Source of the DNA: an uncultured Campylobacter sp.
GTDB taxonomy: Bacteria; Campylobacterota; Campylobacteria; Campylobacterales; Campylobacteraceae
Direction of reading: 5' to 3'
Assembly: GCF_937981295.1 (NCBI RefSeq)
Contig: NZ_CALJPC010000043.1
Span: 1-7,098 of the forward strand
Length of the DNA stretch: 7,098 nucleotides
Below the pieces are notes generated by a model, which saw only the letters and a program-made list of their open reading frames with translations, was not told the DNA's origin and made no database searches. Position numbers and translations under genes: made by a program. Below, in pieces: positions 1 to 6,469 of this stretch (position 1 is its first letter; the number at the start of each line of letters is the position of its first letter).

Positions 1-11
1 CGAGAAGCTAA

Positions 12-139
12 AGCGCAGAGGCAGTCAGACGAAACACGATACAAACTGACGTAAGCGGAGCCCAGGCGCAGAAGCGGCGCGATAAAGTACAAACAAGACG
101 CAGCCAAAACGCAGAAATGGCTCAGACGAGGTACAATGC
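12..139. repeat. T-poor degenerate direct-repeat tract
   Basis: Three imperfect copies of a unit can be seen. Each opens with a CGCAGA core (copies begin near 13, 66 and 109) and closes with a TACAA core (near 40, 88 and 132). Spacing between copies is irregular, about 53 and 43 nt. The first 120 bases hold only 8 T and 48 A on the plus strand, a strong strand asymmetry unlike the genes to the right. The minus strand is open through the left edge in one frame but has no ATG. I see no convincing gene here; it may be decayed repeat sequence or the edge of a larger repeat outside the window. Confidence 0.4.
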
Positions 140-157
140 TTGCTGCCAATAAAAACA

Positions 158-188
158 AATTTCAAATGTTTTTGAAATTAAATTTCAA
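158..188 (+). promoter_or_regulatory. Overlapping palindromes, candidate Fur operator
   Basis: Two inverted repeats share a half-site. AATTTCAAA (158-166) pairs with TTTGAAATT (171-179), and TTGAAATT (172-179) pairs with AATTTCAA (181-188) around a single central A. The second has the 7-1-7 layout TGA-N9-TCA (173-187) typical of a Fur box, although the inner bases differ from the classic GATAAT pattern. Its right edge reaches the place where a -35 element would lie for the -10 at 210-215, so a bound repressor would block transcription of the heme receptor. Iron/Fur control is inferred from this layout and the gene's likely function. Confidence 0.5.
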
Positions 189-209
189 CCTTAATTAAGT
201 ATGTAGATA

Positions 210-215
210 TATAAT
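210..215 (+). promoter_or_regulatory. Sigma-70 -10 box for the heme receptor gene
   Basis: A perfect TATAAT lies 33 nt before the ATG at 249, in AT-rich DNA. No good -35 hexamer stands 16-18 nt upstream, which is usual for Campylobacter sigma-70 promoters. Transcription would begin near 222, giving a leader of about 27 nt with an AAAGG Shine-Dalgarno at 237-241. Confidence 0.55.
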
Positions 216-248
216 AATGTATTTCAATTTTATTTTAAAGGTCGGGGT

Positions 249-2345
249 ATGAAAAAGCAAATTTTATTGGTGCCGCTTGCTATAGGCGCGATAGGCGTAG
301 CAAATGCGGCCGAAAACAACGCCACGAAGTCGCAGGATCTGGGTCAAATCGTCGTGCAAGCGACGGTAAGCGCGGTCGATAACCTAAAATACGCGGGCTC
401 GGCCGGAATTTTAACCCCCAAGGATATGAAAGCCAAAACCAACGTGATCGATTCGATCATGCAGATACCGGGCGTTGACGGCAGCATGGATATGGGGCGT
501 CAGATCGGCAGGCAGTTTCAGATCCGCGGATTTGGATATCAAAGCGACGAGCGCGTCATCATCAAGCAAGACGGCGTGCGCAGGAGCGTGGGAATTTACT
601 CCAATATGATCTCATCCTTCCGCACCGATAGCGACATCCTAAAGCGCGTCGAGGTCATAAAGGGCGCCTCGTCCGTGCTGCACGGCTCGGGCGCGATCGG
701 CGGTATCGTAAATATGCAAACCAAAAGCGCGAGCGATTATCTAAGCGAGGGCAAAAGCGTAGGCTTGATGCTAGGGCAGAGGCTCGAATCAAACAATATG
801 CATAGCACGCGCGGCGCGGTTTACGGCAAGGGCGAGGAAATTCCGATTGATGTTTTACTCTACGGCAAGCGCGCAAGCTACGGCAATATCAAGCTCGCAG
901 ACGGCGGTACGCACTACGGCGAGGGCTACGACAAGAGCTTTAATAACGAGCATATCGATACAGGATTTTTCAAAATCGGCGCGAACTTAGACGATCACCG
1001 CATAAGCTTCAGCGCCTTTGATTACGACGAAAATTTACACACCGTCTGGCAAACGCTATGGAAAAACGAGGAGGATCTCTTCGTACATGGAAATTTAAGC
1101 CAGAGAGATTATGTTTTTGATTGGAATTTCACGCCGCAAAGCCCGCTAGTGGATATGTCTTTTAAGGCCTATAAAAGCAGAGCCGAGTATAAGCGAGGCT
1201 ATAAAGATCAACAACCTACGGGCACGCTAGATTACGCCAATAAAGATGATCGCAAGGGGCTGGAGATCAAAAATATCTCGGAATTTGATACGGGCTTTTT
1301 AAACCACAGCTTTGCTTTCGGCGGCGATTACGAAAAGCGGCAAGAGGATGCGACCTATATCCTAAACGGCGTGCTATCGGATTTTGCCTCCTTTCCGAAC
1401 GAATACAATAGCTACGGGCTTTTCGCGCAGGATTTGATCCGCTTGCACGATGATTTAGAGCTTACCTTAGGCGGTAGATACGATAGATTCGATCGCGACA
1501 TCAAAGGCAGATCGGCTAAATTTAAAGATTCCAGATTTTCTCCGCGCGCGGCGATTGCCTATACGCTCTTTGATAAATTTACGCTTTTAGCGGGATACAG
1601 CGAGAGTTTCCGCGCGCCTACTCCGCACGAGACATCGCAATCAGGGCCGATGAACATACATTATTATTACATCCCAAATCCCGATCTAAAGCCCGAGACC
1701 GTAAAAGAGTACGAGGTCGGATTTAGCTTTAAACAGGATGAAATTTTTACGGACGATCACTTCGATATGAAATTTATCTACTTTAACGGCAAGATCGAAG
1801 ATATGATCGGCATAAAGGCGCTACCACATCTTGGCGTGCCGCCGGGCGGCTTTTCGCAACAATACGGGCAGTATCAAAATATCGATCAAGCCAAAAGGCA
1901 TGGTTTTGAGTTTAGCTCAAACTACCAAACGCAGGACTTTGATTTCGGCGCGAGCTTCGAGCGACTTAGAATTTACAATAAAAAGACGCACGAAAATATA
2001 AACAATCACGCCAAAAAGTTAAGCGCGCACGCTTTCTACTCGCCTCTGCACGATTTAAATTTAGGCTTTGAGGTAAGCCACTATTTTAAGCCTCATTCTA
2101 AACCCGCTTCCTATTTCGCACGCAGAACGGAATATTTTTACGTCGATAAAGCTTTCACGATCGCAAATTTCAGAGGAAGCTACAAGATCAAAAACGGCGT
2201 TATTCCAGTCCTTGACGGCGCGGATGTAGGCTTTGGCGTAAATAATATTTTCGATAAGCATTATATCAACGCAAACCGCACGCGCGAGACTGTGGTGGTG
2301 GGTGCTGGACGAAATTTCTACGTCGATTTGGAAGTAAGATTTTAG
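249..2345 (+). CDS. TonB-dependent outer-membrane heme/hemoglobin receptor, ChuA-like
   Basis: A 698-aa outer-membrane receptor that would import heme, or heme from hemoproteins, into the periplasm using TonB-ExbBD energy. A signal peptide (about 1-20, ending ANA) is followed by a TonB-box-like QIVVQA (33-38). The plug contains RGFG (93-96) and the conserved RVEVIKGASSVLHGSGAIGG stretch (133-152). The rest is a beta barrel ending in the usual terminal Phe. The FRAP (454-457) and NPDL (477-480) motifs, with His460 and His471 between them, are the known signature of heme/hemoglobin receptors and are the main reason for this substrate call. Length fits the family. The start is supported by AAAGG at 237-241. 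The gene stands alone between its own promoter and terminator, with no heme ABC transporter or heme oxygenase in view. Resemblance to C. jejuni ChuA is from memory; another siderophore or hemoprotein ligand cannot be excluded. Confidence 0.85.
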   Translation: MKKQILLVPLAIGAIGVANAAENNATKSQDLGQIVVQATVSAVDNLKYAGSAGILTPKDMKAKTNVIDSIMQIPGVDGSMDMGRQIGRQFQIRGFGYQSDERVIIKQDGVRRSVGIYSNMISSFRTDSDILKRVEVIKGASSVLHGSGAIGGIVNMQTKSASDYLSEGKSVGLMLGQRLESNNMHSTRGAVYGKGEEIPIDVLLYGKRASYGNIKLADGGTHYGEGYDKSFNNEHIDTGFFKIGANLDDHRISFSAFDYDENLHTVWQTLWKNEEDLFVHGNLSQRDYVFDWNFTPQSPLVDMSFKAYKSRAEYKRGYKDQQPTGTLDYANKDDRKGLEIKNISEFDTGFLNHSFAFGGDYEKRQEDATYILNGVLSDFASFPNEYNSYGLFAQDLIRLHDDLELTLGGRYDRFDRDIKGRSAKFKDSRFSPRAAIAYTLFDKFTLLAGYSESFRAPTPHETSQSGPMNIHYYYIPNPDLKPETVKEYEVGFSFKQDEIFTDDHFDMKFIYFNGKIEDMIGIKALPHLGVPPGGFSQQYGQYQNIDQAKRHGFEFSSNYQTQDFDFGASFERLRIYNKKTHENINNHAKKLSAHAFYSPLHDLNLGFEVSHYFKPHSKPASYFARRTEYFYVDKAFTIANFRGSYKIKNGVIPVLDGADVGFGVNNIFDKHYINANRTRETVVVGAGRNFYVDLEVRF

Positions 2346-2358
2346 ATTAAGCTTATAT

Positions 2359-2415
2359 GGGCAAAGCGCGGGTTAAATTTTAAAACTTACCCGAGCTTTC
2401 GCCCTCTTTCTTTTT
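2359..2415 (+). terminator. Rho-independent terminator of the heme receptor gene
   Basis: A long stem starts 13 nt after the stop codon. GGGC-AAAGC-(g)-CGGGT on the left (2359-2373) pairs with ACCCG-(a)-GCTTT-(c)-GCCC on the right (2389-2404), which is 14 base pairs with one mismatch and one bulge around a 15-nt AT-rich loop. The T-rich run TCTTTCTTTTT (2405-2415) follows directly. Confidence 0.8.
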
Positions 2416-2417
2416 AA

Positions 2418-2458
2418 ATTTAAGCCTCATCGCGACCTTTTGGCAATGAGGCTTAAAT
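2418..2458. other. Perfect 13-bp hairpin between convergent genes
   Basis: ATTTAAGCCTCAT (2418-2430) and ATGAGGCTTAAAT (2446-2458) are perfect inverted repeats around a 15-nt loop; CC-TTTT-GG inside the loop could extend the fold. Neither strand has a T-tract after the stem, so it is not a textbook terminator. It may end transcription of the minus-strand operon from the right, or protect mRNA 3' ends. The remaining bases up to the next gene (2459-2565) hold only short palindromes such as TAGCGCTA (2473-2480). Confidence 0.5.
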
Positions 2459-2565
2459 GTGGCATAAATTTCTAGCGCTATAAAATTCCGCAATTTTTAA
2501 AATTTAACAAACTGCAAAAATTTTATGGGTCGTAAAGCCCGCAAGCTGCGAAATTCCACGCCTCA

Positions 2566-3708
2566 TCAATCGATAGCGTTGGAGCTTTTTAACACCACTA
2601 GATGTTTTTTGCCTGCGAAGCTTAGCACTACGGCTGCATTATTTTCGTCGATTTCGCGCACCAGCTCTACTCGCACGTCGCTAGGTCTTGCGGTATCCGA
2701 GCTAAGCAGCTCATTTTCTAAAATGCTTCTAAATGCCGAAACCTTGGGCTCTTTTGCATCCGATCTTTCTTTTGCTCCCTCGCGAAATTCCATCGTACCA
2801 CTCTCGGCAGAGCTTACTTTAAGCGGCGAAATTTTATCCGCTGCTCTTATATTCTCGGCGCTCTCATAGTTTTCGTCCGCCTCCGTAGCTTCCGAACGCT
2901 CGGCACGCGCAACTTCATCGTAAAATTTATCGTGTGCACTCTCTTCGCTCACGTTCTCGCCTCTTAAAAAATCTGCGCTATCTACGTTTTTTAAGTCGTT
3001 AGAATTTTTGGAATTTAAAGCAGAGGCTTCATCTTTCTTCGCAAACTCTTGCGCGTCAGAATAATTTGGGTTCTTTGATCCGCTCTGATTTTTAAAAGAG
3101 GAGTCGTTTAAAATTTCATCTATGCCCGCTTCGTCCACGTCAGCGCTATCCATGCTAGCGTCGTCTTCAAAAACCCGCCATGTCTCGTCAATACTTTTTT
3201 GCGGCTTATGCGATAAAAATTTTCGCACGCCGACGAAAGCCGCAGCCGCAAGCAGTAACGCTACTATTATCGGCATCACGGAAATCCCGTTGCTGCTGCT
3301 TTGCGCCGTTTCATTCGCCTCGCTCTTTACGCTCATCTTGCTTTGATCGAAAGCGGGATTTTTTACGCGCAAAATGAGCTTTAAATCATCGTCTTGGGAG
3401 TGGGCATCTACTAAAAGATCGGCACCGGTAGGGAAATTTATCTCAATATCCTTGCCCTTAGGCGCGATCGTAAAGCTTTTTAAGACCTTTTGATTGGTAC
3501 GCATCTCGTTAAATTTCTCATCACCGCCAAGCCCTTTTAAAATAAGGCTCATCGACTGCCCATCGACGCTGCGCACGATGTCGGGCTTATATGCGGAGTC
3601 AAACGCCAAGACGATATCCACGCTATCGTCGTGGTTGAAAAGATCGTATTGCATCAGATTGGCGCCGAGGCAAAAATTTGCGATTAAAATCAAAAATATC
3701 TTTTTCAT
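2566..3708 (-). CDS. Single-pass membrane protein with periplasmic beta domain and FliO-like C-terminus
   Basis: A 380-aa protein of unproven function. In order: a signal peptide (about 1-16); a beta-rich periplasmic domain (about 27-116) with an AMIN-like pattern of alternating hydrophobic residues; one membrane segment (about 144-161, from VMPIIVALLL) followed by Arg/Lys; a long acidic Ser/Asp/Glu/Ala-rich linker (about 172-325); and a short C-terminal domain (about 345-378) with the hydrophobic rhythm VELVREI-AAVVLSFAG-KHLVVLKS. Signal peptide, periplasmic domain, membrane helix and cytoplasmic tail match the layout described for Campylobacterota FliO, a flagellar type III export component. 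As I recall, C. jejuni also has flagellar genes (fliN and neighbours) just after trpA. It starts 10 nt after the trpA stop, with GGAAAG over the junction, so it is probably co-translated. No other flagellar gene is visible. Alternatives are a cell-wall-associated AMIN protein or a diverged, non-flagellar remnant. Confidence 0.5.
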   Translation of the reverse strand: MKKIFLILIANFCLGANLMQYDLFNHDDSVDIVLAFDSAYKPDIVRSVDGQSMSLILKGLGGDEKFNEMRTNQKVLKSFTIAPKGKDIEINFPTGADLLVDAHSQDDDLKLILRVKNPAFDQSKMSVKSEANETAQSSSNGISVMPIIVALLLAAAAFVGVRKFLSHKPQKSIDETWRVFEDDASMDSADVDEAGIDEILNDSSFKNQSGSKNPNYSDAQEFAKKDEASALNSKNSNDLKNVDSADFLRGENVSEESAHDKFYDEVARAERSEATEADENYESAENIRAADKISPLKVSSAESGTMEFREGAKERSDAKEPKVSAFRSILENELLSSDTARPSDVRVELVREIDENNAAVVLSFAGKKHLVVLKSSNAID

Positions 3709-3718
3709 GCTCTTTCCG

Positions 3719-4465
3719 TTAGTTAAAAAGTTCGGCGATCTTATTTTGCAGCTCGCGCCCGCCGTAGTTCGCGCATAAATTTACGATCGCAGTGCCGATG
3801 ATAGCGCCATCTGCGTATTCTTTAGTAGCGCGAACGTCGCCGGCAGTACGAATACCAAAGCCGATCGCCACGGGCAGATCGCTCATTTTTTTAAGATCGG
3901 CGACCATATTTTTAAGGCGCGAGATCGGAGTTTGCTTGCTTCCGGTCACGCCGATAGCGCCCACGCCGTAGATGAAGCCTCGCGCGCGGCTCAAAACTCG
4001 CGCGGCGCGGTGCTCGCTCGTAACACTAATAAGCGGGATGAGCGCGATACCGAACTCCTCGCAAAGCACGAAAATTTCTTCATTTTCCTCATACGGCAGA
4101 TCGGGGATTATTAGCCCGCTGATGCCATAGCGCGCCGCCTGCGCTACAAACTCGCGCGCGCCGTAGGCAAAGATCACGTTGTAATAGACCAAAAACACAA
4201 GCGGCTTGCGCGTTTGCACCCCTTTTAAAATTTCAAATACCTTCTCCGCATTTACGCCGTTTTGCACCGCGGAAAAGCTCGCCTTAAAAATTTCGGGGCC
4301 ATCTGCGAGCGGGTCGGAATACGGGATGCCGATCTCAAGCAGGTCGATCACGCTTTCGTCTAAATTTGACAAAAACTCCTTCGTGTGCGCGGGGCTCGGG
4401 TAGCCCGCCACGATGTAGCCGATGTTCGCCTTTTTGCCCGCAAAGGCCGTCTTGATCTTATCCAT
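3719..4465 (-). CDS. trpA: Tryptophan synthase alpha chain
   Basis: The alpha subunit cleaves indole-3-glycerol phosphate to indole and glyceraldehyde 3-phosphate in the cytoplasm, and passes indole through the tunnel to TrpB in the alpha2-beta2 complex. The 248-aa TIM barrel is slightly shorter than the 268-aa enteric enzyme, mainly at the N-terminus. The catalytic Glu is E44 (in LLEIGIPYSDPLADGP) and the catalytic Asp is D55. PDLP (121-124), the loop-6 motif GVTG (172-175) and the phosphate-binding GFGI (202-205) are present. The ATG lies inside the end of trpB with an 8-nt overlap, and AAGGA precedes it, so translation is probably coupled and the two subunits made in equal amounts. Function and start are clear. 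Confidence 0.97.
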   Translation of the reverse strand: MDKIKTAFAGKKANIGYIVAGYPSPAHTKEFLSNLDESVIDLLEIGIPYSDPLADGPEIFKASFSAVQNGVNAEKVFEILKGVQTRKPLVFLVYYNVIFAYGAREFVAQAARYGISGLIIPDLPYEENEEIFVLCEEFGIALIPLISVTSEHRAARVLSRARGFIYGVGAIGVTGSKQTPISRLKNMVADLKKMSDLPVAIGFGIRTAGDVRATKEYADGAIIGTAIVNLCANYGGRELQNKIAELFN

Positions 4466-5639
4466 AAATCGTTCCTTTTTTGTAATTCATCACGGTATCC
4501 ATATCCTTATCACCCCTGCCGCTTACGTTTACGACGATCGTTTTTTTGCCCTTTAGCTGCGGACAGAGCTTTTGCAAATACGCTAGCGCGTGCGCGCTTT
4601 CGATCGCAGGGATGATGCCTTCGAGCCTACAGAGCAGTTTAAGCGCCGTGATGCACTCATCGTCGGTTACCGCTTCGTATTTTGCGCGACTTATCTCGTG
4701 TAGATGTGCGTGCTCCGGGCCCACTCCAGGATAATCAAGCCCCGCCGAGATGCTGTGAACAGGCTCAATCATGCCGAATTTATCCTGTAGCACGATCGTT
4801 TTCATACCGTGGATGATGCCCGCGCGCCCATTGGTAATAGTCGCTGCGTGATAAGGGGTTTGTGCGCCCAAGCCGCCCGCCTCGATGCCCACGAGCTGCA
4901 CGCTAGGATCATCCACGAACGCGCTAAAAATTCCTATCGCATTGCTTCCGCCGCCCACGCAGGCTAGGACGTAATCGGCTTTAATCCCCCTGCTTGCGAG
5001 CTGCGATCTGGTCTCGGCGCCGATAACGCTTTGAAAATCCCTAACCATCTTCGGATACGGATGCGGTCCGACCGCCGAGCCGATGACGTAAAATACGCTC
5101 TCGATCTCATTCACCCATGCCTGAATCGCCGCGGTGGTGGCCTCTTTGAGCGTTTTTAAACCGGTGCCGATTTTGATTAAATTTGCGCCCAGAAGCTGCA
5201 TCCTAAAGGCGTTGAGCTGCTGGCGCGCAGCGTCGGTCTCGCCCATATACACGTCGCACTCAAGCCCAAATAGCGCCGCTGCCGTCGCCGTCGCCACGCC
5301 GTGCTGACCCGCACCGGTTTCGGCGATGATCTTTTTTTTGCCCATTTTTTTGGCGAGCAACGCTTGCGCTAGGGCGTTGTTGATCTTATGAGCGCCCGTA
5401 TGGTTAAGATCCTCGCGTTTTAGATAAATTTCATGCCCGTAGTGCTCGCTAAGGCGCGCGGCGTGATATAGCGGCGTCGGACGCCCAGCGTATTCGCGCA
5501 GCAAGTAACCTAGCTCGTCTTTAAATTCCTTCGTCTGCGCTATGGTGTTGTACGCATCCTCCAACTCCTCGAGCGCAAACATCGCCGTCTCAGGCACGAA
5601 CTGCCCGCCGAAACTCCCGAAATACGCCTTTTTATTCAT
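4458..5639 (-). CDS. trpB: Tryptophan synthase beta chain (TrpB1 type)
   Basis: The PLP-dependent beta subunit condenses indole with L-serine to give L-tryptophan. The PLP lysine is K85 in HTGAHKIN. The general base is E107 in AETGAGQHG, the phosphate-binding glycine loop GGGSNAIG is at 229-236, D302 stands in SAGLDYPGVGPEH, and the C-terminal SGRGDKD is at 373-379. All are intact, and the protein resembles the ordinary TrpB1 form that partners TrpA. I place the start at the ATG ending at 5639 (MNKKAYFG, 393 aa), because GAGGAG at 5645-5650 is spaced 5 nt from it. An in-frame ATG at 5654 would add five residues but sits upstream of that Shine-Dalgarno. trpE, trpD, trpC and trpF are not next to it in this window. 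Confidence 0.97.
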   Translation of the reverse strand: MNKKAYFGSFGGQFVPETAMFALEELEDAYNTIAQTKEFKDELGYLLREYAGRPTPLYHAARLSEHYGHEIYLKREDLNHTGAHKINNALAQALLAKKMGKKKIIAETGAGQHGVATATAAALFGLECDVYMGETDAARQQLNAFRMQLLGANLIKIGTGLKTLKEATTAAIQAWVNEIESVFYVIGSAVGPHPYPKMVRDFQSVIGAETRSQLASRGIKADYVLACVGGGSNAIGIFSAFVDDPSVQLVGIEAGGLGAQTPYHAATITNGRAGIIHGMKTIVLQDKFGMIEPVHSISAGLDYPGVGPEHAHLHEISRAKYEAVTDDECITALKLLCRLEGIIPAIESAHALAYLQKLCPQLKGKKTIVVNVSGRGDKDMDTVMNYKKGTIYG

Positions 5640-5665
5640 CCTATCTCCTCGCATTAAATCGTAAG

Positions 5666-5671
5666 ATTATA
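5666..5671 (-). promoter_or_regulatory. -10 box of the trpBA operon
   Basis: A perfect TATAAT on the minus strand ends 26 nt before the trpB ATG, within an AT-rich stretch and with no clear -35 box. Transcription would start near 5659, giving a leader of about 20 nt that carries only the Shine-Dalgarno. That is too short for a trp leader peptide or attenuator. Confidence 0.5.
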
Positions 5672-5859
5672 TAAAATTTCGCGTTAAATTTCGCTTTTTT
5701 GACGGCGCCTTTTGCGGCGCTCTTCTAAATTTATCGGATATGCAGCCGCAAAAAACGCGCGGCGCAAGATAGCAAATTTTAAAATTTACGCTTCAAATTG
5801 CGGCTAATGTTTTGCTTGATGAGCAGCCCCAACTTCATGAATTTGAATAATTTGTGAAT
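5672..5859. other. Intergenic gap with several short palindromes
   Basis: No gene is supported here. Visible inverted repeats are GCGCC/GGCGC (5705-5709 and 5716-5720), GCCGC/GCGGC (5745-5749 and 5759-5763), the perfect 14-bp palindrome AAATTTTAAAATTT (5774-5787) and TTCAAATT/AATTTGAA (5792-5799 and 5840-5847). None is followed by a convincing T-tract on the minus strand, so the end of the upstream small-gene transcript is not resolved. The gap separates the AT-rich small genes from the G+C-rich trp operon. Confidence 0.4.
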
Positions 5860-6261
5860 TTATTTGCTTTCATTGCCAATATCGCTCTTTTTAGAATTAC
5901 CGATAGGGCAAATTATATTGTCAGTATCTGTAAGTCTTAATTTTTTCCACTCTTCAAAGCTATTAACTCTAATCAAATTATGCGGAATTTTTGACGATTC
6001 ATCAATAATTTCGAGGCACTCGCTCGTTTCTCTTTTAAAATACTGCATAATAAGGTGATTATCGTTATTTTCCAAAGCCTTTTTTATACATTTTGCTTTT
6101 AACTCAACATAACCGCTATTACTTAGAGAATTTTTTGAAAAAAGCCTCATTGGAGCGCACTCGCTAATTATTTCCGTATAAATCATACGGAAAACAAAAA
6201 ACGAAATAATTAGCAAAAATGGTAATAGAATAATATTTTTGTATCGTTTTAAAAATTTCAT
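5860..6261 (-). CDS. Hypothetical membrane-anchored protein with four cysteines
   Basis: I do not recognise this 133-aa protein. A basic N-terminus (K2, K5, R6, K8) precedes one hydrophobic segment (about 10-28), which should anchor it in the inner membrane with the rest in the periplasm. The exported part is charged and has four cysteines (35, 58, 82, 118), enough for two disulfides. The ATG is preceded by AAGG with a 7-nt spacer. It starts 22 nt after the 54-aa peptide gene and looks like the last gene of the small-gene cluster. Its DNA is AT-rich (about 32% G+C in the sampled line) compared with trpB, which suggests recent acquisition. An accessory or immunity-type membrane protein is a guess from context only. 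Confidence 0.7.
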   Translation of the reverse strand: MKFLKRYKNIILLPFLLIISFFVFRMIYTEIISECAPMRLFSKNSLSNSGYVELKAKCIKKALENNDNHLIMQYFKRETSECLEIIDESSKIPHNLIRVNSFEEWKKLRLTDTDNIICPIGNSKKSDIGNESK

Positions 6262-6283
6262 TTTATTGCCTTGTTAGGAATTT

Positions 6284-6448
6284 TTAAATTTTACGGATAT
6301 AAACCCTTGATTTTTGTGTTTTACTGCCGCTTATGCCTATACCTGCTGCTATAGAGCTTGATTTGCTATCGCTTATACCATTAATATCTATAGAAGCCCA
6401 GGCACTTAGGCATAGCAGCAGAGTAAAGATATATACGACAAATTTCAT
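6284..6448 (-). CDS. Small secreted peptide (54 aa), unknown function
   Basis: A 54-codon reading frame starts at the ATG ending at 6448 and stops at TAA 6284-6286. The N-terminus is a clean signal peptide: MKF, a hydrophobic core VVYIFTLLLCL, then SAWA as a probable signal peptidase I site after residue 18. The mature part is about 36 residues, rich in Ser, Gly and Ile, with two loose repeats GISDSK (24-29) and GISGSK (38-43), and ends in a basic tail SRVYIRKI. A weak GGA lies upstream of the start. It fits exactly between its neighbours, with 21 nt to the gene before and 22 nt to the gene after, which supports it as a real operon member. I know no family for it. Confidence 0.65.
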   Translation of the reverse strand: MKFVVYIFTLLLCLSAWASIDINGISDSKSSSIAAGIGISGSKTQKSRVYIRKI

Positions 6449-6469
6449 TCTGCTAAGTCCAATATGGGT

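Noticed and set aside
1..54. Short plus-strand frame from the edge ending in TAA at 52-54
   Set aside because: Seventeen codons in a T-poor repetitive tract with no recognisable protein end.
1..162. Open frame on the minus strand through the left edge
   Set aside because: It has no ATG, begins after a stop near 163-165, overlaps the heme receptor control region and reads as low-complexity repeat; not enough to call a gene.
655..876. Minus-strand frame of 73 codons inside the heme receptor gene
   Set aside because: Arg/Ala-rich antisense shadow of a G+C-rich gene with no supporting signals.
2525..2869. Plus-strand frame of 114 codons
   Set aside because: It lies opposite the FliO-like gene, is Ser/Leu-rich as expected for the antisense of an acidic linker, and has no Shine-Dalgarno or recognisable domain.
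3658..3708. Lipoprotein signal in the FliO-like protein (Cys13)
   Set aside because: The residues before Cys13 (A-N-F) do not match a lipobox; an ordinary signal peptide cut near residue 16 fits better.
5640..5654. Upstream ATG adding MRGDR to TrpB
   Set aside because: The good Shine-Dalgarno GAGGAG (5645-5650) lies downstream of that ATG and is correctly spaced for the ATG ending at 5639, which also gives the usual TrpB length and start.
5705..5720. GCGCC/GGCGC stem as a terminator of the small-gene cluster
   Set aside because: On the minus strand the stem is followed by GTCAAAAAA rather than a T-run, so it does not fit a rho-independent terminator for that direction.
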